Assembly: GCA_963971305.1 (NCBI GenBank)
Contig: OZ020313.1
Coordinates: 19,231,260 to 19,295,259, forward strand
DNA from: Arcuatula senhousia
Lineage: Eukaryota > Mollusca > Bivalvia > Mytilida > Mytilidae
Direction of reading: 5' to 3'
Length of the DNA: 64,000 nucleotides
In this document: positions 47,756 to 59,009 of the stretch, piece after piece
How the letters are laid out: each line of letters begins with the position of its first letter
Position numbering within the stretch: the first letter of the stretch is position 1
Program-made: the position numbers and the translations under genes
Notes under the pieces: generated by a model
Databases searched by the model: none
What the model saw: only the letters and a program-made list of their open reading frames with translations
What the model was told of the DNA's origin: nothing

Positions 47756-47895
47756 ACGTGGATGAAGATTTGGAATATCGAATGGGTAACCATTTCCTTT
47801 TTCAAAATTTGAATGTCGAATAAGTAACTGGTTACTTATTCGATATTTGAATGTCGAATAAGGAATAAGGAATAAGTAACCAACTTGACCGTTCT

Positions 47896-48024
47896 TATAA
47901 TTTTAGTGTATTTAATGCGGCCATCGATCTGTATCTCGGATGTTTTGTTCCTGAAGACTTTAATATGGTGAAAAAATTAGATAAATTCACTGTGAACTAT
48001 CTAAATCATCTTTATTTATTTTAC
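47896..48024 (-). repeat. Inverted partial copy of the tandem unit, right half
   Basis: The reverse complement of 39540-39667 (tttaatgcggccatcgatct and onward). Continues 42762-42832 across the transposon insertion. Confidence 0.85.
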
Positions 48025-48844
48025 TACATTTTGGTCATAATGACATTAGAAAATTGGGGATGAAAAAATGTGATTTTGGAAGACATTATGCCTTTAACAA
48101 TCATAGAAAATAAACATCTTATTAAGCATTTTTACAAAAGAAAACTGTGTCAAAAAGATGGGTTGTGATAAATCCCTCTTCAGCCAACTGTTGAATTAAA
48201 AAAATAAAATAAGGTAAATTGTGTCATACAGTGTCTTGGTTGAAAGGTTAATGTTTGTATTTTTTTATATAAACGTCTGTAATATTCAAGTTGATTTTAT
48301 TTAATAGAAATGCTTCATGAAATAAACCACTGCAAATATTCTTAACATTGCGCTTATGGAAAAGTAACGCAATTAGTGCTATATATCCGTTCTGGAAGTA
48401 TAATCTTGCACCAGGAACCAGCTCCAACTAAACATAATGAAAAATTAAAAACAACTCTTAGTCAGTAGTTTGAACATAAACTTCGTCGTTCTTTTCCTTT
48501 CTGTTTAGACTAAGGTATATTTAAGATTCAAAATTGTTGTGTTCAGTAATGTGTATAATGGAGAAATTTTAATTAGAATGATGTAACTCTCTACCCGAGT
48601 GATTTAACAAACAAACAAACGAAACAAAACTTTATTCCGTTCTAAAAGATGACATTGAAAATTTTAGGTTGAGTCACACGCCTTTTCGTTTAATGAGTTT
48701 TTGTTGTTATTGATGCTGTAACTTATATTAATTGTGCTGTTTTTTGTTGTTGTTGGCAATGACAATGTTTATTGCACTGTAACATTTTATTTTTGTTTTC
48801 TTAATGTTTCGGTGATTTTTGTAGTTATACATTTACTGTTTTCG
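48025..48844. other. Stretch without a recognised gene
   Basis: AT-rich DNA with an acaaacaaacaaac run near 48609. Nothing else identified. Confidence 0.45.
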
Positions 48845-49485
48845 TTAGATCTACATCTCAAAATTGACTCTCAAGGAAGTCTTTCAACAAGGCTCTATGA
48901 CAAACGTGATGACTTCAACTTTCCAATCGTCAACTTTCCCTTCTTGTGAAGCAACATTCCGTCCGCTCCAGCTTATGGAGTTTACGTATCTCAATTGATT
49001 CGTTACTCCAGAGCGTGCGGAACTTACATCGATTTCCTTAGCAGAGCGACACGTCTGACGCAAAAATTGCCCACGCAAGGCTATGTTGCTCCTCGGTTGC
49101 TGTCTTCACTCAAGAAATTTTACAGAAAACATCATGCACTTATAAACAAATATGGGATTTCGATCTCTCAGATTAGTACAGATGTTGGTTTGTCATAGAA
49201 TTTTGTAACCGTTTTGTCTTCCTTTACCGGATTTGACACGTTGAAATGATTGTTAGCAAGACGACGGGTGTGTTATATCAAGCAGGAACTGCTTACTCTT
49301 CCGGTGCACCTGGGTTCACTCTTGTTTCAGCTGGAGGTCGCGTTATTGATTGATATTCGGTTATTTGTGTTTCCATGTTTTACCTGTTGTCTGTTTTGTC
49401 CCGTTCTTGTTGGTGTTTGTTGGTTTTGTCTCTGCCCTTTCGGGCTTTTGTCATTTGGGTTCCCCATTGGTACCTCTTCTTCTGT
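48845..49485 (+). pseudogene. Best-preserved retroelement C-terminal tail and 3' UTR
   Basis: Conceptual reading gives LHLKIDSQGSLSTRLYDKRD and FNFPIVNFPFL, a stop (tga) where a Cys codon would fit, then a frame from 48995 with QLIRYSRACGTYIDFLSRA and LPTQGYVAPRLLSSLKKFYR, ending ISISQISTDVGLS at 49198. The family is repeated at 27.8, 34.35 and 61.5 kb. I recall such tails from invertebrate reverse-transcriptase proteins, but no catalytic motif is present here. The 3' UTR ends at cattggtacctcttcttct. Confidence 0.65.
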
Positions 49486-49562
49486 CATATTTAATAGAAG
49501 ATTCTGTCTGTTTTTCTCTTTTATTCGCTTGACATTTCACGAATTGTTCATATATAAACCAA

Positions 49563-49748
49563 TTATATCTTTTTATAAACAAATATAAATATAGATAGAG
49601 GTAATTGTATAACAGATCTATTCTTAGTCTCTGGGTGGTTCTCCAGCAACGATTTCATGTCATTTATTACTCGGGTCTTTTCTTCTTTGTCTAACTTGCT
49701 GATGAAACTGAATGACGCATAATGCTGTACTATAAAGTCAATGTCTCC
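49563..49748 (-). CDS. Methyltransferase terminal exon
   Basis: Acceptor acaaaatag|, phase 0. Encodes GDIDFIVQHYASFSFISKL, DKEEKTRVINDMKSLLENH, PETKNRSVIQLPLSIF and FVYKKI with TAA at 49563-49565. A final strand ending in Lys-Ile is usual for this family. Confidence 0.75.
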   Translation of the reverse strand, partial: GDIDFIVQHYASFSFISKLDKEEKTRVINDMKSLLENHPETKNRSVIQLPLSIFIFVYKKI

Positions 49749-49799
49749 CTATTTTGTTAAAAGAACGAGTTAAAGATTTATTAAAATACAATACCAAAA

Positions 49800-49990
49800 C
49801 CGGGTATATAACGGTTAATTTGGTTGTGCTTTATATTAATATTTCAAGGATTAATCTAGATCTCTCATCAGCAGCATTTGAATCAAAACATTGGAAGATC
49901 AAAAACCAAAAGTATTGAATGAAAAAAACTCAAAACTTAAAATTTCGAACAGGAAAGCAAAATCCAGCACTGAGGATATCGACCATGAGC
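49800..49990 (+). repeat. Dispersed repeat related to 9290-9500
   Basis: Shares ttggttgtgctttatatt, atatttcaagga, caaaacattggaa and attgaatgaa with 9290-9420. Lies in the last methyltransferase intron. Confidence 0.6.
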
Positions 49991-51048
49991 ATCACAAGGA
50001 AAGAAGCTGGTGTTTTATAAACAAATTAAAGCTTACAGTATTTTTTTTTAAATAAGGGGGAAACAGTTTGCGTACATTTAGCAAAATTATATTTTATTAA
50101 TTTCTGAATAATGGTCAAAGACAAAAGTGCCGGGTTTTGTTTAACAGGAAGTAGATGAGCTACAGACCTAAATCCCATGCTACGGTACTTCATGTTGATG
50201 ATGGACTTACCAAATACGAAGAGGCTGTGATAAGTTGCTGCTGAGAAAACTGTCATGATTTTATCCTCGCCGCAGCCCGACATTTTATAAACCAGTTTTT
50301 ATTTTCTTTCCGTGAAATCCGACCACAAATGAGTTATTGGTTGAACTGTGTGACAATACACAACTGCTTCATTAGCTAATGTCATCTAATGCTTAATATC
50401 ACTTATTTTACTTTTATATGATAGTGATAATATTGAAATATTGGTGTACTTTTGCAATGAAAATTTATACTATTTGTTGGTTACAATTCAGATATTTTTG
50501 TAATTTGTGTTGTGTGTTTTTAACGGGGCCGCTAGAAAGGCCACACTCGTAAGCTGAAAATCAAAGAGAGATATAAATCAGCTCCAAGCTTGTTACCCAA
50601 TCAAGTATAAACAATGTACTTCACATGTTTTTATTGTTTGTGATGTTGTTGTTGTTGTCAATATTTATTGTGCTGTTTTATTTTATTTTTGTTTCTTAAT
50701 TTATTGTTGTTGTTTTTAATTGTACATTAACTTTTTGTGAAAGCATAAAAATATTTTCAAAATAATATTTTAAGGCCTTCTCGGTCTTTCCACGCCTACA
50801 AGTGGTACATGTAACATAATTTCAAACCTGTTAATGCATAATAATGCATATTAAAGAAAAGAGAATAATGGATAAACCTTACAGATAAAGACAATTGTCA
50901 ATATTATGACGACCATAGAATTCAGAGTTCCCCAATCATAACCTCTTAAAAAGGTATATCAGATTAAAAAAAATTGAGCCGTTTATTGCGGCTTTCTTAA
51001 ATCGCTTTCCGCATTTAAATGAATTACAAGCAAATAAAAAATATCTAC

Positions 51049-51227
51049 CTGAAACGTTTGCCCTGGTATAACAAACTCATGTATGTATTCAAATTTAGGA
51101 CTTTGGTCTATGACTGTCTTCTACTTATAGTCAAAAACATCTGGTTCGTCTGTCATATGTCTGAGAAAGATTTGATTTATTTTGTCCACCCAGTCAACTT
51201 TACGGTCGTTTAGATGCCAAAGTAAAA
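51049..51227 (-). pseudogene. Methyltransferase exon with in-frame TAG
   Basis: Acceptor ttctttttgtag| and donor TTTCAG|GTAGAT. Encodes LLWHLNDRKVDWVDKINQIF, then MTDEPDVFDYK, a TAG at 51121-51123, and KTVIDQSPKFEYIHEFVIPG QTFQ. The frame resumes perfectly after the stop, so it looks like a point change, perhaps of a Trp codon. Confidence 0.8.
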
Positions 51228-51846
51228 CTACAAAAAGAACAAAGTTTGATTTAAAAAAAACAGAAATTATTCTATAGTCATTGTCGGAAAATTATTTGAA
51301 AATAGCCTACCTACATCAACTGAACTTTATTCTCGTAAACCAATATTACAGAGAGGTACAGAAAATTATTCAACATGTTCAATTCTAAATATATTATGAC
51401 ATAAGACAAAAGGCACCAAAAATGTCAACGCATGATAATCAATTTAATATAATTTGAATATGTATGAGTAGCTATACTATATAAATATGTATAAGGAAGG
51501 ACGAAAATACTAAACTAGAATGGCGGTCTTCCATGAAAGACGTTTGTCGCCTTTATCTTAAAATATTCGGTAAAGAGGATGTAGATGAGTTACGGCTTTA
51601 AGATTGCTTAACACCTTATAGTTACATACTAGGAGGAAGATATATGCCTAATATCAAGAGGCTGTGTCATGAAATTTTTGTGACGCCGCAGGACGACGCC
51701 ACAAGAAGACGGATAATGTCAAAGTGACTCCTAAATGTCGCTCTGCAACACGTTGCAGGCGACATAAATTAAGAAAAATAAAGGCAAAAGTAGTCTTGGC
51801 ACCATTTCAATTAAAGTGAAAATCATACTTAGTTAAAAAAACCTAC

Positions 51847-51937
51847 TAAGTTTACCCCCATCCTTCATAACTCTATGATTTTTATCTAATGCTGTATTAC
51901 TTGCAAACCAATGGAAACACTGGGCAGCAATGACAGA
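51847..51937 (-). CDS. Methyltransferase exon with the AAQCFHWF motif
   Basis: Acceptor tttttgttcag|, phase 0; donor CTTA|GTAGGT, phase 1. Encodes SVIAAQCFHWFASNTALDK, NHRVMKDGGKL. The AQxFHWF segment is characteristic of a eukaryotic/fungal group of Methyltransf_11-type enzymes. Confidence 0.8.
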
Positions 51938-52304
51938 CTGAACAAAAAATCGATTAAAAATAAAAATAAAAACCATAGAAAATATGTATCAAGGAATCTT
52001 TTATACATGTATAATATATATCGCTTTAATAAACCTTGTTTTTGTTTTAAAGTATATGTAATTGCCATACCGGAGTTAAAACAGTCTACCAATCGCTTTG
52101 GTTTAGCACGTGAGCTATTTGTAATTATGTTATCCTTTCATATGATGTAGATTTAGGCACTACTATAATCTTAACCGCATCCGGATCTCAATATATACAT
52201 ATTTCTATGCTAAAAAAACAAAAAAACAACAAACAAAAAACAAACAAACAAAAACTCAAAATGTTTTTTCGTTTTTGAATAAATAGAACTGTACAAAAGG
52301 AGTA

Positions 52305-52560
52305 CAACAAAGCTTGGGACAACTCATTTTGCACTGACGTGCATTTTCATTTATTCAAGAAGCATCAGAGGTGAAATATCCAACATTTTGAAAATGCCAA
52401 ATGCTAACAATTCAAAATATTCTTAACTAGATAAAATCCGAATTATGACTAAGATCAAGCTATGCCTGAGGTTAAAAAAATCATAAGATATTTGCCAAAT
52501 TTTAAATTTTGACGGACAATTTTAAAGCTTTAGCATATTGACATAGCGTAATAAATGCAT
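52305..52560 (+). mobile_element. Degenerate copy of the CATCAGAGGCGC repeat
   Basis: agtacaacaaagcttgggac, catttattcaagaagcatca and ttgacggacaattttaaagc align in order with 33.78-34.0 kb but are heavily mutated. A retroelement-tail fragment follows at 52555-52700. Confidence 0.55.
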
Positions 52561-52740
52561 ACTCCTTCCGGAACACCTGACTTCTCTCGAAGTTACGGCT
52601 TGAGCTTGTATGTTCATTGCTTTTCAGTTGATTGTTGTCTGATTCTTCGTGTAGTTCTCGTTTGAAGTTAACTGGCTTGGTCGTGTGTATTTGGATTTTG
52701 AAATTTAAATACCCTCATCTGTGATCTTCACAACATATGA

Positions 52741-52850
52741 AAATACAAATGACAACAAAGTTCCAGACAATAAATTTTGCTACGCCTTTCGTCTATTCAA
52801 GACTCATCAGAGGCGCTCTAGCAAAAATTTTGAAAATGCCAAACACTGTA
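52741..52850 (+). mobile_element. Copy of the CATCAGAGGCGC repeat
   Basis: gacaacaaagttccagacaa, taaattttgctacgcc, ttcgtctattcaagactcat, gaggcgctctagc. The gacgcgcg block is deleted. Confidence 0.8.
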
Positions 52851-52914
52851 TGAATATGAAGAGCATAAAACAGTATAACCAACACATGTTTATATATACT
52901 AGTAATGTACTAAC

Positions 52915-53032
52915 CTGTGCACTGGATTGTTCGAACGAAATATTTTCAGCTGCGCATTTCATAGTTTCAATGCCTGGACAATTTTGACGTAGCGTTGAAT
53001 ACAAGTTTGCCATCGGTTCTGTTGCTATGAAT
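52915..53032 (-). CDS. Methyltransferase exon with motifs II-III
   Basis: Acceptor gaatttcag|A; donor GCACAG|GTTAGT. Encodes FIATEPMANLYSTLRQNCPG, IETMKCAAENISFEQSSAQ. The acidic residue in ATEPM is the predicted contact to the ribose of S-adenosylmethionine. Confidence 0.8.
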
Positions 53033-53395
53033 CTGAAATTCTTATAAATTTATTTAGAAAATTTGAATAGAACTTCTATAGAAAGTACACATTTCCACGT
53101 AAATTCATTTTTGTGTACCAAAAAAATATGTTTGATATTTTGCTGTAGTGAATAAAATATAATGAATAAATTTTTCAATTATCTTGAAATATATAAACAA
53201 AACTAGGAGGCTCCCTTAGCCCAATATGTAGTACGATTAAAGATTTTCAAAAAACTAAAATAGACAAATATTTCGGACTAAATAGCATTGATTTAAATAA
53301 CGCCTTTTTCAAGCGTATGATGACATTTTCTTCGATAAATTAAAATTGCAAGTCGACCTAGAAGTACTTTAACACACACGTGAAGCGTTACAGTG

Positions 53396-53565
53396 TTGGT
53401 GCCGGAGAGGGCTAACCTCGGGGAATTAAAACTCCACCAGCAGTGCTAACCTTCACGTGTGTTCGAAATAAAAATAACAACAAAGTTCCAGACAATAAAG
53501 TTTGCTACGCCTGACGCGCGTTTCGTGTATTCAAGACTCATCAGAGGCGCTTTACCAAAAATATT
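53396..53565 (+). mobile_element. Copy of the composite CCAGCAGTGCTAA/CATCAGAGGCGC repeat
   Basis: gagggctaacctcggggaat, aactccaccagcagtgctaa, cacgtgtgttcgaaat, acaacaaagttccagacaat, gacgcgcgtttcgtg: the join between two units, as in 34.0-34.1 and 58.5 kb. Confidence 0.8.
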
Positions 53566-53834
53566 AAAAATAAGCGTTATAGACATGCAGCAAGTTTAAA
53601 CAGTGCTAGGTGCAGTCCTAGACCTGCAGTAAGATGTGATCGTTAGCTCCATCTTAAAGGCCTCCCTGTGACTCTAGGATGGAGAACAATATAAAAAGCC
53701 CGGTTCCATGGTTTGTTTGTTTTCTTTTTAAATATTTTTCATAATGTGATTTTGTGTCATGTTTACAGTACACATCCATTCAGTTTTAGATAACAGGAAT
53801 CTCCTGACATCAACTGATATCCTATACCAAATAC

Positions 53835-53925
53835 ACTGTTACCTTTGGTAGCTTTCGTATAATTTTTTCTGTAAATTTTCCAGTCCCTGCTCCAAGTTCT
53901 AATAAAGTACAGCTTGCTTTACTTT
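53835..53925 (-). CDS. Methyltransferase exon with motif I
   Basis: Acceptor tttttatcag|AA, phase 1. Encodes SKASCTLLELGAGTGKFTEK, IIRKLPKVT, with LELGAGTG as the glycine-rich SAM loop. The donor chosen is ACAGT|GTATTT, because only it gives the phase and the KVTVFIATEPM junction expected of the fold. The stronger-looking AAAG|GTAACA would shift frame. Confidence 0.8.
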
Positions 53926-54844
53926 CTGATAAAAAATATATTTTTGCGGTTAAACATACATGTAACGCTTGAATCAACATCAATGTCGTCACTAAATAAG
54001 ATTAAAAACGCTTAATGTTGATACTACGAGGCATCCAGACCACACCGCTGTTAAAAGTGAATGCTCGTTGCCGATTGCAGATTAGTTCGATGTCTTCTGT
54101 TATGTATTGTGATTCTACTAATAGTGTGCGTCTTCGGTGTCTGTTGATTTTGACCGAATTCCTGCAGATTGATTGTTTCATTGATCACATGATTTAATAG
54201 AGGTTTCAATGTTTAAGAAATCCCACAAAAAGTTTTCTGCTATTATAGAATTGATATTGCAATTCAAGGATATGTGCAACAATTTGATCATTGCTCAACC
54301 ATCAATTAATTAGTTCATCCTTACGCTTCGTATAAAAGTGCTTCGTAATAAATGGCTGATGTTTTAAGTTATGCACATTCAACTGCTCAATAAGGCAAAG
54401 CAGCGTGTAGATACACAAGCTTAACCTACAGGTTTAGTTGTTTTCATGTGTACACTTGATCCGTTTTGCCGAAACATTTTCTTTTCGTATTTCAGTTCAC
54501 CCAACTATAGCCGAATATCAACAATACCTATACATTTGACTTCCACGTGCAAATGACGTGCAAGGTTATTTATGATTGGCGTTATCAAATCTACTCACAT
54601 ACATTTATATGGAAGTTTGTTTGGGGGTAATTCATGCTTATGGTTACTTCAACAGAAAGTAAATGAAAATCGATAGCAACTATTGTAATATTGTAATGCT
54701 CAATTAAGATAAAGTATTCTGCGAATTTTGTATCAAGACGCTTCTGAAGCGTCGCATAGACTAGAAAAATAGGTCAAATAACCACAATTTATTCGAAGTG
54801 TAACTATGAACCTAATTTGAAAGTTTCGGGTTTTTTTGTAGATA

Positions 54845-55080
54845 AAAAAATTGAGATGTGGAATAAGTATTCGCGACGCTGCTACATAACAAGCGGTAAT
54901 TTAGAAAAAAACATTACCAGACAAATCTCTATGCCCCATGTTTTCAACTGCATCACCCAACGACACTGTTTTGTACAGTTATCATAGCAATAGATAACAA
55001 AATCCACAAAAAAGAAATGGTCAACTTAGCAAAGCTGTCTAATAGGAATAAGACATGTCCTTGTCTATTGAAATTGTATA
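54845..55080 (-). repeat. Fragment of the GCCAGGAATC-family repeat
   Basis: gagatgtggaataagtattc, gcgacgctgctaca, aagcggtaatttagaaaaa match the 3' end of the 32115-32720 copy. Confidence 0.6.
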
Positions 55081-55763
55081 GTAATAAGATATTTCGTTTT
55101 CAAGACACCATCGATGACAAAGCCCTTGCCTCATATCTTCATAATTGAAAGACTGCAATGCAGCTTTTTTACAGGTATGAAACTATACATGCTACTTAAG
55201 TTCTTTTATCTACTCGTCTTCATAGATGGCTTTCTGACATTGATTTTTCAATGTGCTCTTGCATTTTACCAACTTAAATTTCGGAAGATATGCTCACAGT
55301 AGACAATATAGACTCGAAACAATACTAACCAATATACAAAGATCAGACATAAGTATGTCGACTTAGACAATGCAGACACGATCTTAAAAGAAACTGTTAA
55401 AGAAAATTTTTAAATAATGTAAGATCCATCTGTACCTTTCTTTAAAACATGGCATTAATTTTAACCTGTTTTTTCTATGCTTAGCCAAAACTGCACAGAG
55501 TTTTTTCCTGTGTAGGTCCAGCTATGTTTTTTTTTATTTTGCTTTTATTCTGCATATAAAATAAATTAGACAGAAAATTACGCCTCGTTAAACTAAAGGT
55601 AAAGTTAGTTGGATGTTAAAAGGGTTCGATTTTCTTAAATTGTGATACCTAATATTTCGGAAGAATATGCATACAACATAGATCAACACTTTGCATTGAC
55701 TGTCGTATGAATACCAGTGAAATCAAAGCTGGTATTTTCCCGTGATATGTAGGCTAACAATAC

Positions 55764-55848
55764 CTTGTCCATCCAACAGGTCCAATGCTGTAGTTGCAAC
55801 TTCATCAGGGTAGTCCGGTATGTATTTGTCATAGTTCGTTTCATGTGT
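55764..55848 (-). pseudogene. Methyltransferase N-terminal exon, 5' end broken
   Basis: Donor GGACAAG|GTATTG, phase 1, matching the next exon. Encodes HETNYDKYIPDYPDEVATTA, LDLLDGQ. Upstream in frame is TAA (55849-55851), with neither an AG acceptor nor an ATG between, so the true start or splice site is lost or lies behind a frameshift. Confidence 0.65.
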
Positions 55849-56524
55849 TTAGTGACTGTGCTCGTGTTTGTGGATTGTTTTTGTTATTTGATTCAGCGGT
55901 TTGCAGTATGACAACGGATCATCAAGCTGATATATTTTATTTATCAAGAATGCTTCAGCTGAAACAACCACAGTTTTTACGCGATATTGTAAGTAAAGAT
56001 GACATTCTCGGTAACTGTACATGGCTAAATAAGACGATGAAAAACTTCTTTTCACTTTGTGCTGTTTATTTTCATGATGCTTTGTAAACATTTGAGTTAA
56101 CATTTTAAAAAGTTTATACCTGGCAAGTCATGTTCTTGCAATGTAAAAAATAAAATTTCTAAAATTTGATGTAATGAAATTTTGCATTACTAGTGAGTAG
56201 TTGGATACATTGGAGAACGATGGAGAAAAAACTACTTGATAGCTAGTCATGAACATCATCAACATTACTGATACATTAACAACAAATAAAATCAGCTGGC
56301 CGAAAGAACTTTAAATGAACTAAATGTGCATTTTAATACATTTAAGATTTCTGTGACTTTCTTTTTTTTTATTTTTATACATTTGAGTACTCAGTGTCAA
56401 GGAAGCTTAGCTTATTTTTTTAATTTTCAAATAGTTCAACGTGAAGAATTTTGTTTATTTGCAAAACAAACTTATATTTTCTTAGCGTTTGTTCGACAAT
56501 CGAGATTAAACACTTAATTTTAAA

Positions 56525-56965
56525 AATACATCAAACTTCCAGGCAATAGTTAAACTTGATTTCACCTACATTAATTTTATATCTGACGCGCGTATCGTCT
56601 ATTTAAGACTCATCAGCTACGTTCTACCCAAAGAATGAAAATACAATATCAAGAACATTGACCAATGAGACCAAAACAGCAAACTGGAACCAAATAATGA
56701 TAAAAACCCATGTCTAAGGTAGTAAAAACCTTGCAGTTTTTTTCACTTTCAAAATTACACTGTGCATTTCATTTTTCCAACGTGTTCTTAAACACAAAAG
56801 TGTTGATACTGGATCCGGAGAAATCTGACAATCAAAACTCTACCAGAAGTTCTAATCATTACGGATATGGATTATGAAAATTACAAAAAGTTAAAACTAT
56901 GACGTCTGACGAGGGTTTCGTCTATTCAAAGTTCACCCGAGACGCTCTATTCGAAAGATTGAAGA
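56525..56965 (+). mobile_element. Two decayed CATCAGAGGCGC repeat units
   Basis: tctgacgcgcgtatcgtcta, tttaagactcatcagc and acacaaaagtgttgat near 56580-56810, then gacgtctgacgagggtttcg near 56900. Much older than the copies at 58 kb. Confidence 0.55.
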
Positions 56966-57320
56966 TGTCACTCACTATATATGAATATGAAAAGCATTGA
57001 AAAATAAAACCCAAATATGCCAAACTTTGAGCCCAAATTATGACTAAGATTCTAAGAAACTGAAATGATTGATCGTGAGCATTATTATAACTATGTTTAG
57101 TACACTTTTAAACACTATACAAAGTATGGTGTTATTGATCAAGGATTATTAATTATTCTGATTTTTTTCAGAATGAATATCGCCTTTGTTATGAAGCCCT
57201 CAACTATCATCTTGAGACTACTCATGTGTATGAAAATGTTTAGGAAAATCTTTATCGAAAAAAATGTTTATGTTCAAAAATTCAAGACTTTATCAATCAC
57301 TCTTTGCTAACTGCCTTTTT

Positions 57321-58290
57321 AGCTCACCTGACCCGGTGGGGTCAGGTGAGTTATTGCCATCACTTGGCGTCCATCTTCGTCGTCGTCCGTCGTTGTCGTC
57401 TTCCGTCGTCGTCGTCGTCGTTAACTTTTCTTTGAAAATCTTCTCCGGAACGAGAGAAGGGATTGCTTTAAAACTTTGCAAACTTCATTTATGGGATATC
57501 CTCTACCAAGATTGCACAAACCGCCGTCCAAACAAAATGGTCGTAATTACTATAAATGACCAGGGTGTCAGACTACTGTTTTTGGCTTGTAAATCAAAAT
57601 GTATAAGAGATAGATAAAATCTGATGCCACAGTTTTGCTTCAGCATCAAAGGCTCTACTAAAGTCTCCATTGAGCCGAAGTTGTCAGATGATCCCTTACA
57701 ATAGTAACGACCCTTTAAATGTGAAAAATAGCATTTTTTTCATGTTTTGGGTTTATAGAATGAAAACTATTACAGATATAGAAAAGTTGTTGCTTGCTTG
57801 AATGTTCAGCTCATTTAGCTCTACAAAAGTCTCCATTAGGTCAAAGTTGTCAGATGGCCCTTAAAGGAGTTGCAACCCTTAAAATAACGTTTTTTTTCAT
57901 GTTTTTGGCATACTGAATGAAAACTATAACAGAAAGAGAGAAGCTGTTGCTTAAATTTTCAGCTTATTTAGCTCTACAAATGTCTCAAAAGGTTCAAAGT
58001 TGTCAGATGTTCCGTTATACGGGTGACGGTCCCTAAAATAAAGTTCTTTCATGTTTTTGGCCTATGGAATGAAAACTATAGCAGATAGAGAGAAGATGTT
58101 GCTTGCTTAAATGTTCAGCTCATAAAGCTCATCAAAAGTTTCCATAGGATAAAAGTTGTCAGATGACCCCTGATAGGGGTAACGGTCCCTAAAATGCCGT
58201 TTTTCGTGTTTTTGGCTTATAGATTGAAAACTATAGCAGATAGAGAAAAGCTGCAGCTTGCCTAAATTTTCAGCTCATTAAGCTCTACAA
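57321..58290 (-). mobile_element. Minus-strand copy of the ~155-bp subrepeat element
   Basis: Starts with the hairpin agctcacctgacccggtggg gtcaggtgagtt, then a cgtcgtcgt-rich run (57373-57421) and four subrepeats with atgaaaactat and agctctacaaaagtct. These are reverse-complement relatives of 7058-8515. Truncated at 58290 by the next repeat. Confidence 0.8.
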
Positions 58291-58910
58291 TACAAATGAC
58301 AACAAAGTTCCAGACAATAAATTTTGCTACGCCTGACGCGCGTTTTCGTAAGTTGAATATCTTAGTAATAATTTGGTTCCCCAGTTTGGTATTTTTGGTT
58401 ATACTGTTCTATGCTCTTCATATTTATTCAGTGTTTGGCATTTTCAATATTTTTGGTAGAGCGCCTCTGATGAGTCTTGAATAGACGAAACGCGCGTCAG
58501 GCGTAGCAAAATTTATTGTCTGGAACTTTGTTGTCATTTGTATTTCGAACACACGTGAAGGTTAGCACTGCTGGTGGAGTTTAAATTCCCCGAGGTTAGC
58601 CCGCTCCGGCACCAACACTTTTGAGTTGGAGAATACATCAAAGCTCTAAATTATCCGTCTAAATTTCAAAATTCTCTAAACCCTAAGGTTCTTCCTACCC
58701 CAGACATAGGTTGAATATCTTAGTAATAATTTGGTTCCCCAGTTTAGTATTTTTGGTTATACTGTTCTATGCTCTTCATATTCATACAGTGTTTGGCTTT
58801 TTCAATATTTTTGGTAGAGCGCCTCTGATGAGTCTTGAATAGACGAAACGCGCGTCAGACGTAGCAATATTTATTGTCTGGAACTTTGTTGTCATTTTTA
58901 TTTCGGTACT
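58290..58910 (-). mobile_element. Composite CATCAGAGGCGC repeat, two units inserted in the preceding element
   Basis: Starts with an inverted end (acaacaaagttccagacaat, 58303), then a unit ending aactttgttgtcatttgta at 58543, the cagcactgctggtggagtt joining block, and a second unit ending at 58900. The arms at 58303-58345 and 58485-58538 form a TIR pair like 6432-6586. Confidence 0.8.
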
Positions 58911-59009
58911 TATTTGATCGTTTTCTTTCAAACCAAATACAATTACATGTATCTTTTGTTCTGAAATATAAAATGATAAATATTTATTACTTTTTTGCTA
59001 TTTAATTAG

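Larger units (their letters stand above)
42833..47895. mobile_element. 5.06-kb non-autonomous DNA transposon, long TIRs, 9-bp target duplication (MULE-like)
   Basis: The left end AGAAGGGTCAAGTTAGTTAC and the right end AGAACGGTCAAGTTGGTTAC (read inward) are inverted repeats. Similarity extends about 110-140 bp to the ccacgtttta block. TATAATTTT is duplicated at 42824-42832 and 47896-47904. The intact target survives at 39659-39667 and 41227-41235, so the boundaries are firm. The TIRs contain subrepeats of ttacttattcgacattc. Inside are a degraded Harbinger-like piece, a perfect hairpin, two opposed subrepeat arrays and a GCCAGGAATC repeat. No transposase frame is present. A 9-bp duplication with long TIRs suggests Mutator-like elements; Foldback type is the alternative. 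Confidence 0.85.
49563..55848 (-). pseudogene. Class I SAM-dependent methyltransferase, six exons, interrupted by a stop
   Basis: Minus-strand exons in order: ~55848-55764, 53925-53835, 53032-52915, 51937-51847, 51227-51049, 49748-49563. All five junctions agree in phase. The product reads YDKYIPDYPDEVATTALDL, then motif I LLELGAGTGKFTEKIIRKL, KVTVFIATEPMANLYSTL (motif II acidic end), NCPGIETMKCAAENIS (motif III region), SVIAAQCFHWFASNTALDK (motif IV), HRVMKDGGKL (post-motif) and a C-terminus ending FIFVYKKI. That is about 248 residues, near the family's usual size. It would transfer methyl groups from S-adenosylmethionine; the substrate is unknown. Two defects: an in-frame TAG at 51121-51123, and no start or usable acceptor upstream of the first exon (TAA at 55849-55851). 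A pseudogene or null allele is likely; sequence error is possible. Confidence 0.8.

Noticed and set aside
50026..50283. 85-codon minus-strand ORF
   Set aside because: It lies in the last intron of the methyltransferase, and the methyltransferase exons on both sides join in phase without it.
55114..55302. Hydrophobic plus-strand frame (MKLYMLLKFFYLLVF) as a signal-peptide exon for the Ig receptor
   Set aside because: No acceptable donor in the needed phase, and it lies inside the span of the opposite-strand methyltransferase.
56326..56517. Signal-peptide-like frame that could be the missing first exon of the Ig receptor
   Set aside because: It begins at GTG with no in-frame ATG after the preceding stop, and its possible donors are weak. 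Not supportable without transcript data.
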